This document shows, in pieces, positions 44,360-56,992 of a stretch of DNA of 64,000 bases. Each line of letters opens with the position of its first letter. Position 1 is the stretch's first letter. Both the position numbers and the translations under genes were made by a program. The notes under the pieces were generated by a model. It was not told where the DNA came from. It made no database searches and saw nothing but the letters and a program-made list of their open reading frames with translations. Where the stretch lies: assembly GCA_964036195.1 (NCBI GenBank), contig OZ038451.1, forward strand, positions 17,446,747-17,510,746, given 5' to 3'. Source of the DNA: Sphaerolaimus hirsutus (taxonomy: Eukaryota > Nematoda > Chromadorea > Monhysterida > Sphaerolaimidae).

Positions 44360-45810
44360 CATATTTATATTTAAAAATCAAGTCAACAATGGACTAAATT
44401 GCGACTTAATGGCGATAGCGGACTGTAGACTAACCCCATTTGCAGCGCACTAAAATCAACGAAACACGCACTTAACGCTTGCAGCTATTTGCGGAACCAA
44501 AACGATCGGAACTGCTTGGAGCCGCAAATGAACACATCGAATGCGCTTGAATTCATGCTCATAAATATCAAGGGCACATCCACAACCATTTTTCTCTCAT
44601 CTTCGTGCATTTACAGTAAATTTGAATTTCTAGTGCAATTACAGTGCTTTCTGCACATACATAAACAGGGTTTCTCTAAAATGTCGGAAGATCTAGGTTT
44701 AGATTTTCGAAACAAATGATCTGATATTTACTGCTCGCTCCAAACAAAAAAAAACAGGCATTTTTATAAGGAAAATTCAAACAAAAAACAAATAGAAAAT
44801 GGGCCTAAGCAAAAACATATCGCAAAAATATCCATATATACCTATTTAAACAACTTGCGGTTGTGTTTACTTGTCATACTTTACCATTCATCTTAGGTAT
44901 ATTGAAAACAGGGCACGCCTGATTGCAATGTACTCAAAACAAGAAAAATAAGAAATAAGAACAGCCCGATCAAAGCAAAAAAGGTGGCTGCAGCAGCATG
45001 ATGCGGTGTGCCCAGTGGATGGGTGGCAAAGAAAAGTGTCCCTCGCTAAAATGGTTGGTTGTATAAAAATTCATTTACAAAATTTTTATAAAAACTTTTT
45101 TTATTAAATTTATGTTTCGTTTTATTTATTGTGTATTGCAAAAAGTCATTGATAAAATAAAAAAGGCTGGATTTTATATTTATTATATATACTTTTTTAC
45201 GATTTGCAACAATAACATTGTAAGATTAAGGCCACAAAACAATGCGCATGCTACAAGCGTGCAGATGACTTAAAAAGGGACACTGGATTAGACGGAAATT
45301 ACCTAAAAATACCTCAAATGATACCACTTATGGATAGGGTACAAACAGAGTCAACTTTTTGTGACTGGAATCTGATTTATGCTATTTTTTTGTAACTGGG
45401 ATCGGTACTAGTTGTTAGAAATGGGATCACAATATATAAAACATTATCTGTGTTCAGGATTGGGATGTATTGGGATCCTTTTTAAACCCTACAGATGGAG
45501 GCCGATACTAATCTGATCAGCATTCCAGAGAGCAGCAGTGCAGTGTGGTTCACCTCAACCAAAATGTGCAAATTTTTATACAATTTCACAATAAATGAAT
45601 ATTTATACTATTTTATGAATTATTTGGAAATTTTCCATTTTATTTTATTCTTAAATTTTCCATTTTATTTTATTCTTGAATTTTCCGTTTTTTTTATTCT
45701 GATATTTTGCCAACCCTGGTCCCTCCCAGCGGGACTTAAGCTTACCAGTCGAAACATGTATAGAGGTCAGTGCGAGATCACCCTAAGAAGATGCATACAT
45801 ACATTTGTGT
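44360..45810. other. No gene recognised
   Basis: AT-rich. 45,600-45,710 has TTTTATTTTATTC-type simple sequence and 45,330-45,490 a worn GGGATC/TGGGAT fragment ending near TTTTTAAACCCTA. No supported coding exon. Confidence 0.35.
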
Positions 45811-45814
45811 ATAG

Positions 45815-46195
45815 GGATGGAAAAACTTTTTTAACGTATTGAAAACGTTTGAAACAGGGTTTTTTAAAAATCTGCGAAATATGGCAATGAGTTGATATAT
45901 ACACACCGCTATATGAGACACGTTTCAGTACACATTGATTGTTTTATATTTCATTATGAATGGTAATTTCTGCAAAAAAAATCAATGTTTGGTAGCTCAT
46001 TATGTACATAACCTTGCATGACAATAAATAAGGATGACATCAAAATTGCCGTAAAATCAAAGAAAACAATCCCAATGTTTATTTTGTTTTTATATTTGTA
46101 TCTGAAATACCTGGTTCATCAGTAATGAACAGTTTCGACGCTTGTTTTTCTAAAAACAACTTTTAAAAACGGTTTACAAACTCTAGCCATCCCCA
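45815..46195. mobile_element. TAGGGATGG hAT-like element
   Basis: TAGGGATGGAAAAACTTTTT left and AAACTCTAGCCATCCCCA right with AAAACGTTT words inside each end. No exact 8-bp duplication seen. Confidence 0.5.
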
Positions 46196-46526
46196 TACGT
46201 ATATGCATGTACATACACATACATATCTAAGTACCGTACGAAGCTAAATATTAATGTACAATACGTCCCAGACTCGTTCAGCGGCTAGTGGCACTGCCGT
46301 CATGCGACAGTACACAGCTTTCGGTGAAAAATACGGGAAACTACGCAGGACATAATGATTCGGGCGAGTAAGGGCAGTGCAGTTCTGCGATGCGACTCGA
46401 TTGAACACGTAAACACGGCGCAATGCATGAAAACGCATGCATAAATATACATGCAACGTCATCGGACATATTTACTACATAGGTACATTAATATAAATAG
46501 AAATGTACATAAGCACTCACTATATG

Positions 46527-47169
46527 AAGGGTGTGCTTCTAAAAGTACCGATCTACAAATTTTTCAAATTTGAGTTAGGACCATTTTTGGGGTCCCCATA
46601 GAAATGCGCTTCAAAAATATATATAATATGTGGGGGGTGCGAAATTCAATTTTGAGATATGGGGGGTCGAAAAAAGCAAAAAAATCGCAAAATACAGTTG
46701 TTAAAATTTTAAAAGTACCGATCTACAAGCTTTTTTCAAAATTGTTCTTTTAAATGTACCGATCTGCACATTATTTTTTGTGCTTCTAAAAGTACCGATG
46801 TCAGATCGGTGTCCGGTTGCGCAAAAACTCATTTTGTGCTTTTTTATTATGGGTAAAAGTACCGATCTACAGCTTTCTGATTTTGAGCTTTAAAAAATAC
46901 CGATCTACACGCTATTACCAATTTGTTCCTTTAAAATGTACTGTACTATTTACAAAAATACAATTCACTAAATTTTATATAGCTAGTGTTGTGTATAATC
47001 AATGATTATACCCATGCATGTGGATACCCAACAATATGGCCGAAATACCCTTACCCAAAATTCCCATACCCAATACCCATGTATGGGTATTGCATGCTCC
47101 AAACTTTCAATCGCGATTATCTCAAAATCGATTTTTTGTAGATCGGTACTTTTAGAAGCACACCCTTCA
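46527..47169. mobile_element. TIR element with repeated AAAAGTACCGATCTACA motif
   Basis: GAAGGGTGTGCTTCTAAAAG left is inverted at the right (CTTTTAGAAGCACACCCTTC). The motif AAAAGTACCGATCTACA, or a close variant, occurs at least six more times in the left two thirds. No transposase frame. Confidence 0.8.
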
Positions 47170-47300
47170 TATGTACATGAATGGCACTCTACTCTGCACC
47201 TAAACGTTGTAAATTATGATAGAATATAACCATGTAACACATGCTAACACCCAGTCAGACACGTTAATGAGAGAAGATTATGCAAATTCGCACTGCCAAT

Positions 47301-49069
47301 AAGGGTTCAAACGGGACCGCGGTCCCGGTACATGGTTCGGCAAAAAGTCGGGACTGGGGCGGTACCGGTCCCGGTCCCGGTCCGGACACCCCAGTCCCGG
47401 TCCCGGTCCCGACAATTCAAAAAAGCCAGTCCCGGTCCCGGTCCCGGTCCGGACCACCCAGTCCCGGTCCCGGTCCCGGTCCCGGAATTTTATAGTGGTC
47501 CCGACAAGGGATGAAGAAAAGCGTATTTTTAATGTCTTTAATTTTTCTAAAGATATGTAGGCACATCTAAAAAAAATTTGTGCGCGAGCGCGCAAATACC
47601 CACCCAATGATTACATGTATTTTTCTGTAATATAACAGCGTTAGAAAGGTCCCCAACATGATTCTAGTACAAAATATTTATAGGTATATAAAGATACCTA
47701 GATAGTAGACATTGGCGCCAATGCCAGCGCCAATACTGACATGGTGTTGGCGCCTACAAATGGCTCTATTTCTTAACTATAGGGCCAAAATTTAGGGGGA
47801 GGGGCATTACTTGAATAATGTTATAAGAAAAGGCTCATACATTATGCATGATCCTTCACACAGTGGAGGTGTGTGGAAGAACATTGGCTGGATATTACGT
47901 ACCAACAAGGTTCAAACAAGACCGTGGTGCTGGTACATGGTTCGGCAAATCCTAGTCCCGGTCCCGACCCCTCAGTCCCGGTACCGGTCCCGGTCCCGAC
48001 AATTGAAAAAAGCCAGTCCCGGTCCCGGACCCGGTCCCGACCCCCCAGTCCCGGTCCCGGTCCCGGTCCCAACATTAGAAAATTTCTGGTCCCGGTCCCG
48101 GTCCCGACCCCCCAGTCCCGGTCCCGGTCCCGGTCCCGACATTAGAAAATTTCTGGTCCCGGTCCCGACCCCCCAGTCCCGGTCCCGGTCCCGGTCCCGA
48201 CATTAGAAAATTTCTGGTCCCGGTAGGGTTCAAACGATATGACTTTTCGATATCGATATTCGATATTCGATATTTTTTCAAAATTTTCGATATCGATATT
48301 CGATATTCGATATTTTTCTCTGAAACTCGATATTCGATATCGATACGATATGGAACCTCGATATCGATATTCGATATTCGATATTGAAAAATGGTCGATA
48401 TTCGATATTTCGATATTCGATATTGCGATATGCGTTTGGTATAGCAAGGCATATTTCAAGTGGCATATTGTATTTTGATGTGGTTGCACACATGTTTAAT
48501 CATCTCTTTACTGAAATGTGAATGGTACAAGTGTTTTTCACAAGCTTTACATCACTCAATGGTAGAAAATAGAAGAAAAACATGATGAATCAAAAGTGTA
48601 TCAGACAAATAACAATTGGTAGATATTACAGTTCATCCTTATCACCTAATTGCTTAAGGGCATGTTGCAAAAAAAGTATATCAGCGTTTTCTGGCTTCAA
48701 ATTTAGCACTCCAACAACAATGACATTATAAATACTGTACTTTTACTCATCAAATACAATACTATAAGCACATCAGATCAACCATAAACATCTCAAAATG
48801 AATCTGAAAATTAAATTTGGGGACACAATACAGGTTCGATATATCGAAAAAATGGTCGATATTCGATATCGATATTCGATATTTTTTCAAAATTTTCGAT
48901 ATCGATATTCGATATTCGATATTTTTTCAAAATTTTCGATATCGATATTCGATATTCGATATGAAAAAATGATCGATATCCGATATTCGATATTCGATAC
49001 GATATATCGTTTGAACCCTAGGTCCCGGTCCCGGTCCCGGTCCGAAAAACTGGTCCCGTTTGAACCCTA
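47301..49069. mobile_element. hAT-type element, GGTCCC-array family, 8-bp TSD CTGCCAAT
   Basis: Starts AAGGGTTCAAACGGGACC (first base changed from T) and ends GGTCCCGTTTGAACCCTA; CTGCCAAT at 47293-47300 and 49070-49077. It contains (GGTCCC)n arrays at 47,320-47,500, 47,950-48,222 and 49,021-49,057, a second internal copy of its left end at about 47,910, and a complete nested CGATAT element. Confidence 0.9.
48224..49020. mobile_element. hAT-type MITE, CGATAT family, nested, 8-bp TSD GGTCCCGG
   Basis: TAGGGTTCAAACGATATGAC to ATATCGTTTGAACCCTA, with GGTCCCGG at 48216-48223 and 49021-49028. Nearly identical in core to 16,087-16,809, so the insertion is young relative to its host array. Confidence 0.93.
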
Positions 49070-49079
49070 CTGCCAATGG

Positions 49080-50455
49080 GTACAACAGTACTAAAGGGGT
49101 CCTCAACGACGTGTTTCTCATGGTAAATAAAAACAAATCATCAGATAATTTTGGCTGGTGATTCTGGGAGGAAAGCTTCCAACATCCAGATCTATCTATC
49201 TATCTATTTATACCTACCTAGCTGCGACCCTAGAACACGAATGGGGTGCCTTTCGTTCTAATCAAATCTGGCATCAGGTGTCACACATAGAAACCACGAC
49301 ACATTCAGCGGCACCAGGGGGCTTCAAGGGGCTGCCCCCCCCCAAACAGGCCAGCTATAGATCTACAGTGCGCGCAGATATTTTGCTTTGCATGCGGCGG
49401 TCGGCGCAAGCTCCGCCCACTTTCGTGTAAATGCCCAGTAGCGCTAACCCCAAAAATCACGAACGTTCCGTCAGGCTCGCCTTTTTTGTGTGTGTGAGCT
49501 CAATAACGACAGTTAAATTTCTACGATTTCTTACATTTGACAGAGAACGCACATAATTTTAGCCCCCTGTGCGTACGCTCGACTCACAATTCCCATTTCT
49601 CAGCGCGTGGTGGGCCTCGAAAGGTTCGTAAAAATCACAAGTTTGTATTTATAGGGAAAACGACACGCCCAGCCGAGCAAAATTCACGTGCAGTTTTAAG
49701 ATGTAGGCTAGCGCGAGTGCGCGGAGTAACAGTGGCACATGGCTCGGTGCCAATACGCACAGGAATTTCTGCGCGCACTGTATCCCGGATGTCGCTCGGC
49801 AGTCTGGAGTTATCGTCATAACTCGGCGTGGGTTTTTAGCGCGTTATTTCGCGCAAGTTTCTGAATGATGATTCATAGTTGCACATTGTTGGGGTATAAA
49901 ATATAAATATCATGATATATTTGGAGCACTGACACTATTTGTGGTATTAAATTCTTACTAAATAATTCAATTGCTAACTCCTGTTTATCAACTCTAGGGA
50001 ACCGGTCGCTCACCTATCTATCTACCCGAAGGAATTTTTTGGTTATCTATCCCCCAAATCGGTCAGCTATCCATGTGCACCGAATTTTGAGTGATTTTTC
50101 TCCAATTTTCACTCAAAATTGCTAATTTTTGCTTGATTTCACCAATTTTTACTTTCAAAATCGTTATTTTCGGCTATATACATAGTTGTATGCCTAATTT
50201 TAGCTATTTTTAACCCTTTTTTGGCTTTTTCTAACCTATTTTTAGCGTTTATTACCTTCTTTACCTTGAAATGCCTATCAATTTTGCCCCCGAGAGCCCC
50301 CTCCACCAGAACAATTTTCAGCTATCTAACCCTCCGGGGGTGCGATTTGCTATCTAACCAACCCCCGCGAGGATCAAAATCTTGGAGACCCCTGTGCGGC
50401 ACACAGATGTGTACATTCCCAGATTTTTTAATATTCGCGGATATGAAAGTAAACA
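49080..50455. other. No gene recognised
   Basis: 49,195-49,215 and 50,010-50,060 carry GATAG-minisatellite fragments. 49,540-49,830 has a GC-richer open frame without any recognisable domain or splice context. 50,090-50,260 is TTTT-rich simple sequence. Confidence 0.35.
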
Positions 50456-50460
50456 TTATA

Positions 50461-51048
50461 AACACCTTCCCGATCAAGTCCGGCCGCCTATTTTTTTTTC
50501 ACTTCGCAGGCCATATCTCCGGTTGTGGGAGGGATGGAAAACTAAAACTTGGGTGGTACATAGGCGCAACCCCCCACTACCCCTCATGAATAAATGGGGC
50601 AGCGGCGATACACTAGAGGGGGTCGCCATATATGTGAAAAAAATTTGCAGCGTTTTCACTGTCCCGCACAGGTCCGGCCCCCACTTGATTTCCTACACTG
50701 CGGGTGCCGGATCTCCTGCTGTGGGAGGGGTATAAATCTAAAATTTTGGGGACACATCCCCAAAATTTTAGATTTATACCCCTCCCACAGCTGGAGGTAC
50801 GGCACCCGCAGTGTAAGAAATCAGTGGGGGCCGGACCTGTGTAGGACACTAAAAAAGCTGCAAAATTTTTTTGCACTCGGCGACCCACCCTGTAGGGGGT
50901 CGCCGCGACCCCTTCAATTCATGCGAAGTAGAGGGGGGTTGCACCAATATCTACCCCAAGTTTCAGCTTCTGGTGCGTCCTAGAACTGTAGATAGGACGT
51001 CAGAAGTAAAGTAAAAAATTGGGGGCCGGACTTGATCGGGAAGGTGTT
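50461..51048. mobile_element. Long near-perfect palindrome (foldback element), ~590 bp
   Basis: AAACACCTTCCCGATCAAGT at the left is inverted at the right, centre near 50,754 (TTTTGGGGACACATCCCCAAAA region). Arms stay paired with modest divergence; open frames on both strands mirror each other for that reason. Confidence 0.85.
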
Positions 51049-51735
51049 TAGTAGCAGCGTTGTCTTTGAACGTAGCCACAGCGGCAGCGGCTACTTCCGT
51101 CTGTCCTCAACACGTTGAATAGTTTCGATCCATAAAAATTGGCTACTAGACTTGTTCGCCCTACATTCTTACGTGCGTAAAAGTACATATTGATGGAAAA
51201 TGTCTGCTTCAGGCAAAGTAATCGTATAATGCCATGACCTTAAAGGGTAATGTCATATATATGAGTGTGAAATGTTGTTCTGAAGTGGTGAAAAAGTATC
51301 ATTATGTAGCCGTAAAAAGGGCGGGAAACTGCCAAAACAACAACATGGCTTTCACAGATTTATAGGCTGTGCTAACAGCCAAGAATTATCCAATAATCAG
51401 CGGTTTGACCTGGATCTAAACGATGTAGACTTTGGCCCTACACGCAATAGCTCTCTACTGAAACTTCAAAAAACTTTGGAAAAATCATAAATCAGCTTTG
51501 AAGGCATGTGAGTTTGCTAGAATGAGGTGCTGCCAACTACTGCTCGAGATTAAAAATAACTCATTCCAGTAAATTCAAATCTGTGAATAGCTGATTTGAG
51601 TTTTTCAGGGTTTTTTATTTTCGATAGAAAACTAGTGGGAGTGGGTATCTTTTAAGCTATTTTTCACCTAGTTTGACCAATTTGTCGCTTTCTTGCTTTC
51701 TACAACTTGCTCCAAACAGGTTAAAAAGGCCAAAT

Positions 51736-51772
51736 ATATATATATATATATATAATATATATATATATAAAC
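51736..51772. repeat. (AT)n microsatellite
   Basis: Two runs of TATATATA separated by TAATATAT. Confidence 0.9.
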
Positions 51773-52189
51773 TTATCAATTTATATAACTACGTATTAAT
51801 ATACTGGCATATCATTATTTATAAAATCGACATCAACAAAACCACTGCCTTTAATTTCCTATAGTTAGCGATACGTACGTTAAATGCTAAGTCAGTGGGA
51901 CATTAGTATGACCTAGTGGCGCACAAATTGCCACCGGTCAATGCTAATGCGGACAAGAACTAAATTGTGCAGCCAGGTGCAAGAATGCGAAATAGGGCAT
52001 TTGAATCCAGTGTAAAGCGTTCCTGCACTTAAGCCATGAGCTGAAAAGTTTTTTAAGCACAGTAAATATGTATGTCAGCATCACCAAGTAACTGTCAATG
52101 CACATAGATATATGCATTCACACTTATCTAAATACACATCAACACACGCATTCACATGCAATCTCATGCATGGGCTGGCAAATATTTAC

Positions 52190-53060
52190 GACCGGCGCGG
52201 CAGGAATGAAAACCGAAGGAATCGAAGCTCCCAGCGACTAGAATAATGACCGGCGTTGCCGGGCAGCGGAAAGCACTCCGACGGCGGCGTGACAGTGAAT
52301 ATTCATTTCGCCAGTGTAAAATGATATGTCGCCGCGATATTTTCATCACAAACTTTTTATGTCGCGCCGACGGGCTACCGCGAAAACGCGCCGCACCGCA
52401 CTTAGTTTTCATGAAAGCGACGGGGAAGCGAGAAAAGGCGCATGAGCGCCTGCGCCCCGCCGCCGACGAACGGATAGCACTGAAAAAATCTCTGCGATAT
52501 TTATATTTATAACCAAATCTCAGAAAATCTCAGAAAATATAAAATTTTCTGAGATTTATATTTTTTCCACGATCTTCCAGAGAAATTTGATTATATTTTA
52601 TTTTTGAGAGATTTTCTGAGATTTTTAAAAATATCAAAAAATCTCTCAAATTCTGTCATTTATATTTTTTATATTTTTTTCTAGGTTTTTTGAAAGAGAT
52701 TTAATTATATTTTATTCTTGAGAGATTTTCTGAGATTATATTTATTTAATTATATTTTCCAAAAATTGGCGATTTTTTTCAATGCTACGAACGGAGTGCA
52801 GACTCGGAAAGGCATGGTTCGCTGATTGCGGGCAACCTTTAGCTCGGCTACACATGTAGAAAGCTTAAGTTGTACTTTGGCGATGCGATTGAATTATTTT
52901 CACCCCGCCGACCCGCCGCCCCGCCGACGGCCGACTCGATGCGCACCAGCGCCGGGCACAGATTGCGTCAACTGCGGCACGCTAGAGCGGCCGATGTGCG
53001 TGCAGAAAATCGAGGGTTCCCTTTCCAGGGGGTCCACCACACTTTCGTGTCATCCCAGTT
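52190..53060. other. GC-rich islands around an AT-rich palindromic block
   Basis: 52,190-52,470 and 52,900-53,010 are GC-rich. Between them (52,510-52,760) lies AAATCTCAGAAAAT/ATTTTCTGAGATTT repetition. A Cys-containing open frame at 52,950-53,083 (plus) lacks clear splice sites. Possibly promoter DNA or decayed exons; unresolved. Confidence 0.3.
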
Positions 53061-53176
53061 TGTTGGATGTTGACCGATTTTGATGCCGCTCAAAGTTGAA
53101 TGGTTGGGGTTTGGAATCTGGGCTATCACTTTAATAGCATTATTTAGTCCCCCAGCCCGAAATAAGGGGTCACAAC

Positions 53177-53824
53177 TAGGGTTGGCCGATGTTTTTTTTA
53201 CGTTTTTTTTTTAACGTTTTTTTTTTAAACATGACGTCCGAAATGTTTTTTTTTTTTAAAAACATCGGCCGAAATTTTTAGTACTAAGCACTAGGTATTT
53301 TGCAAAATTTTTGCGCGCAAGCGCGCAATTTCACACACAAATTGACATTGGTGGTTGTTTTCATTGGTTTTGTTGCATTTTTAGTATCAAAACATCCATT
53401 TCTATGTGCTACCATGGGTGAATAAGCCGACATATGTTGCTGTAATATATAATATTGATGTAATGTGCTTCCATGTACCTTCACAGTGTGTAACTTCACT
53501 CCCAAAGTAACAACCTCCTTTTATAACCTTGTTTGATCACCATTCCGTGCCAAACTTTACCTGAAGTCACGAACATTCGACTATAAGGCGATATACGAAC
53601 GATATGTTGACGAAAAATGGATATTTTTGACACAAATCACCACTTATAATGCTATCCCATGGCTCCACAGCCATTATATGGTCATATTTAACATCACAGA
53701 GTATTGCCAGTGTCTGATATACCTATATATGTTGACACTAGGTCATATCTGGAAGCTTTTTAAAAAAACGTTGTTTTTTTTTTAAAAACATCGAGTTAAA
53801 AAAAACGTTTTTTTTCCAACCCTA
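53177..53824. mobile_element. hAT-type MITE, AACGTT-array family, 8-bp TSD GTCACAAC
   Basis: TAGGGTTGGCCGATGTTTTT to AACGTTTTTTTTCCAACCCTA; GTCACAAC at 53169-53176 and 53825-53832. The ends are arrays of TTTTAAAAAACG. The ~500-bp core is shared with 56,993-57,599 and, inverted, 58,929-59,633. Confidence 0.92.
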
Positions 53825-54489
53825 GTCACAACATTATTACGTCAGAACTGGGCAGGGGTTCAGTAGGGGGGTTGAGGGTTACCCCCCCCCCAAACGCGCC
53901 ACATAACTATTTATCCTGGATGCCGCACAGCTATCTATTTACCCCGAGGTAAATTTTTGGCTAGCTATCGGTCTATCGACCAGCTTATCTATCTGGAGAG
54001 ATTTTTTGAGGAATTTGGGCGATTGGGGGATTGAGAGGGTGGGGTTCAATATTTAGGCTTCAAGGTGTAGAAGGGAAAAAGGAAGAAAAATCAATAAACA
54101 TTATTGAAAAATTAAAAAAAGTATGAATGACTTGAGGTATACAAGCACATTTGGGTGGTAACCCCCATACTGAACCCATGCTTTGCATACATTGCCAGAC
54201 ACTCAGAAACGGAGGTAGGCACACTAGTCAGTGGGGCTACTTGGGGTGTAAATTTGAGTTCTGGTTTAGCTCTGCTAGGGGGGGGGGGGACTCCAAACCA
54301 CAACATACTTGAACAGTATCAAAATTGGGCAAGGTAAAAAAAATGGGAAGATACAAGAGTGTGCCAGGCTTCTTTTTCTCCTGAGTGAAAAGTATCAACT
54401 ATTCGGCACAGTAGAGTATTACTTTTTTGAAAGCAATACCCAAACCGGAAAATTGTGCAATACTCAACCATAACGCATGCAGAGCAGCT

Positions 54490-54990
54490 GACCTCTAGCA
54501 CAATTCAACAGCCGACGGCGAGCGCCGCGCATCCACGGCACAAAGTCGGAAGGGCGAAAGCAATACGCCAGCGCACCCAACAAAGTACCCGGGTCGGGTT
54601 CGTTTAGCCTGGCGCGAGCCGCGAGCGAGGGCCAAAGAAGCCGCGCGAGATGGCTCACGCTTCTCGGGGCCGGCGCTCCAGCGGCGACGCGGCCCGCGTG
54701 TCCACGCAGCGAGCTGCTTGCGGCCGCGGTCGCTTATAAAAAAGCGGCCTCCGCGGCGGCGCGGCAAAGCCGCGGCCGGTTTAGACTTTATCGATTGCAC
54801 TTGGCTTGTTGAAGCGGCTCGGCGGCGCGGCTGAAAGCCAGGGGTGGCTGGCTAGGGGCCCGGTGGCGCGCGCGTCCCGCTATCGAGCGCGGTGATTGCA
54901 CCAAGAGCGCTGATGCAGTGCGCTGCACTAGGTCGCGGCACCTCGGCGTGGCGCAGCACTGCGTGCACGGCACACGCCGAGTGTATACAA
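54490..54990. promoter_or_regulatory. GC-rich island with TATA-like sequence, possible promoter
   Basis: Very CpG-rich for this window, with CGCTTATAAAAAAGCGGCC at about 54,731. No exon can be attached on either strand, so promoter function is a guess from composition. Confidence 0.3.
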
Positions 54991-55044
54991 CTATGTACAT
55001 GGTCCGTTTATAACCGTTATGATAACACTGCAAATAATTATATT

Positions 55045-55258
55045 GCGCGACTGAGTTGCAATGACTTGATTAATAGAACAACTGAAAATTCGCTAAAAAT
55101 ACGTTAATCCTAGAGCGCGACTGAGTTGCAATGACTTGATTCATAGAGAAACTGAAAATTCGCTAAAAATACGTTAATCCTAGAGCGCGACTGAGTTGCA
55201 ATGACTTGATTCATAGAGAAACTGAAAATTCGCTAAAAATACGTTAATCCTAGAGCGC
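55045..55258. repeat. Three tandem 70-bp units
   Basis: GCGCGACTGAGTTGCAATGA at about 55,045, 55,115 and 55,185; copies nearly identical. Confidence 0.92.
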
Positions 55259-55362
55259 AACCGGTTATTGTGAAACGTATAAGGTCACGCGATCGCCAGT
55301 ACTAAGAAGGTACAGCTACAGTCAGCTGCAAAATCAGGGATTCTGCAAATGTGAAGCAAAAC

Positions 55363-55904
55363 CAGGGATGGCCAGGGTTTTTTCAAAGGTTTTTTATAAA
55401 AATTTGGATTTCATTGGTTTCGAGGCATTTTTAGTGTAAAAGCTTCCATTTCTCCATGCTATTGAGTTAAAATAAGCTGTGATATTTATGTTTGTGTAGT
55501 GTATATTATTCAGCCAATGTGCCCCACATACTTGTACAGTGTGAAACATCACTACCAGTATTATCCCTCTATTGTCACCTAATTTAAACACTATTCCATG
55601 CCCAACCCAACTTCACTTGAAGTCACGAATGTTCTACAAAAAGCGATATACATAACAAGTTGACATAAAACGAGTTTTGACAGAAATCACCACTAATAAT
55701 GCTATTTCATGGTTCCACAGTCATTCTATCGCTATAAACACATCACAGAGTACTGCCATTGGTCTGATTCACCTGTACATGCTGACACATCACCATATCT
55801 GGGAGCTTTTGAAAAAAAAGTTTTTTTATGTAAAAAAAACACTTTTTGAGAGAAAAAAACGTTGTTAAACCAGGTCGTTGAAAAAACGTTTTTTACCATC
55901 CCTA
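55363..55904. mobile_element. hAT-type MITE, TSD AGCAAAAC
   Basis: CAGGGATGGCCAGGGTTTTT to AAACGTTTTTTACCATCCCTA; AGCAAAAC at 55355-55362 and 55905-55912. The core is a diverged relative of the AACGTT family. Confidence 0.9.
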
Positions 55905-56540
55905 AGCAAAACATACATAAATATGCAGTACCAGATGTTCTGGTGGAATATTAAGTAATAAAAATATAGAAATAATAAAAAAAGTCCTTGGCACATTGCG
56001 GAAGTGCTAAGCTTTACCGCGTTTGAATGAATGACTTTACAGTGCTACTTAAAAAGCGACATTTTTGTATCGTATTTAGTTAGGTGCCTAGAAGGGGTGG
56101 CCGAAAAAGGGTTTTTTCAACGACCTGAGGTTTTTTTAAAAACAGTTGTTTTAAAAAAAAGTTAAAAAATAATAAAACTGTCTTTTTTCAGTAGCACCCA
56201 GATATGATTATGAGTCAACATATACAGGTATATCAGACAGGTGGCAGGAATTTGTGTTGATATATATAGCCAATGAATAGCTGTGGAGCCATGGCATAGA
56301 AATATATGTGGTGATTTCTGTCAAAAATGTCCTTTTTCATGTCGTTTTCATGTGGATTGTATACGGAGCTCGGTGAACAGCGCCCCCTAAAAATTCCGCG
56401 CCTACAATAGCGGAATGGAGTCATGGCGCTGGCGCCAATTATAGCTACCGCGCCATGGTGTGATTGGCGTTGGCGTTTGCGCCAATGCCAACTAAATAAG
56501 AACAGCATTTATTCATCTGTTGCGTTATTTATGCTCCCGT

Positions 56541-56702
56541 TGGGCCCACACACGCTAGTTGACATCGGCACCTAATGTCAACTGGTGCCGATCCCGATTC
56601 AAAGCTTGCTGAGCAGTGGACGAACGACGTTCAAACGCAATCGTTGAATTAGGAACGGAGCCAGTTGACATTTGGTGTCGATGTCAACTAGCGTGTGGGG
56701 CC
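56541..56702. mobile_element. CACACTAGTTGAC-type MITE, complete
   Basis: GGGCCCACACACGCTAGTTG left; CAACTAGCGTGTGGGGCC right, ~160 bp. Confidence 0.8.
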
Positions 56703-56992
56703 TTTGAAACGTAATAGAGAATAATATAGATCGCGATGTGCGGAGTTGGGCAAATACAGAAAAGACCCGCAAAATCGTTATAGGAAAGTGCCAATCCTGG
56801 CATTTTTCTGTCTGGCCCGGGAAAGAGGGGGGCGGTTCTCACCCCCCCCCCCTCTGGCTACGTCCTTGACACACATGATATTCACTTTAGTCTGTAATAA
56901 TGTAATGTTTTCAACAACCCTGTTTTTTAAATAAAAAACGTTTTTTTACATAAAACAAGTTTTTATCAAAAGCTCCCAGATATGGTTTTGGG

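Noticed and set aside
47278-48206. GPGPGPGPD/PVPVPVP open frames
   Set aside because: Produced by GGTCCC arrays of a hAT element, with no protein-like composition.
52826-53083. Cys-containing exon (GTDCVNCGTLERPMC)
   Set aside because: No clear acceptor or donor and the minus strand gives equally plausible frames; too weak to call.
54490-54990. A gene starting from the GC island at 54.7 kb
   Set aside because: No open frame with splice support or recognisable protein on either strand; kept only as a possible promoter.
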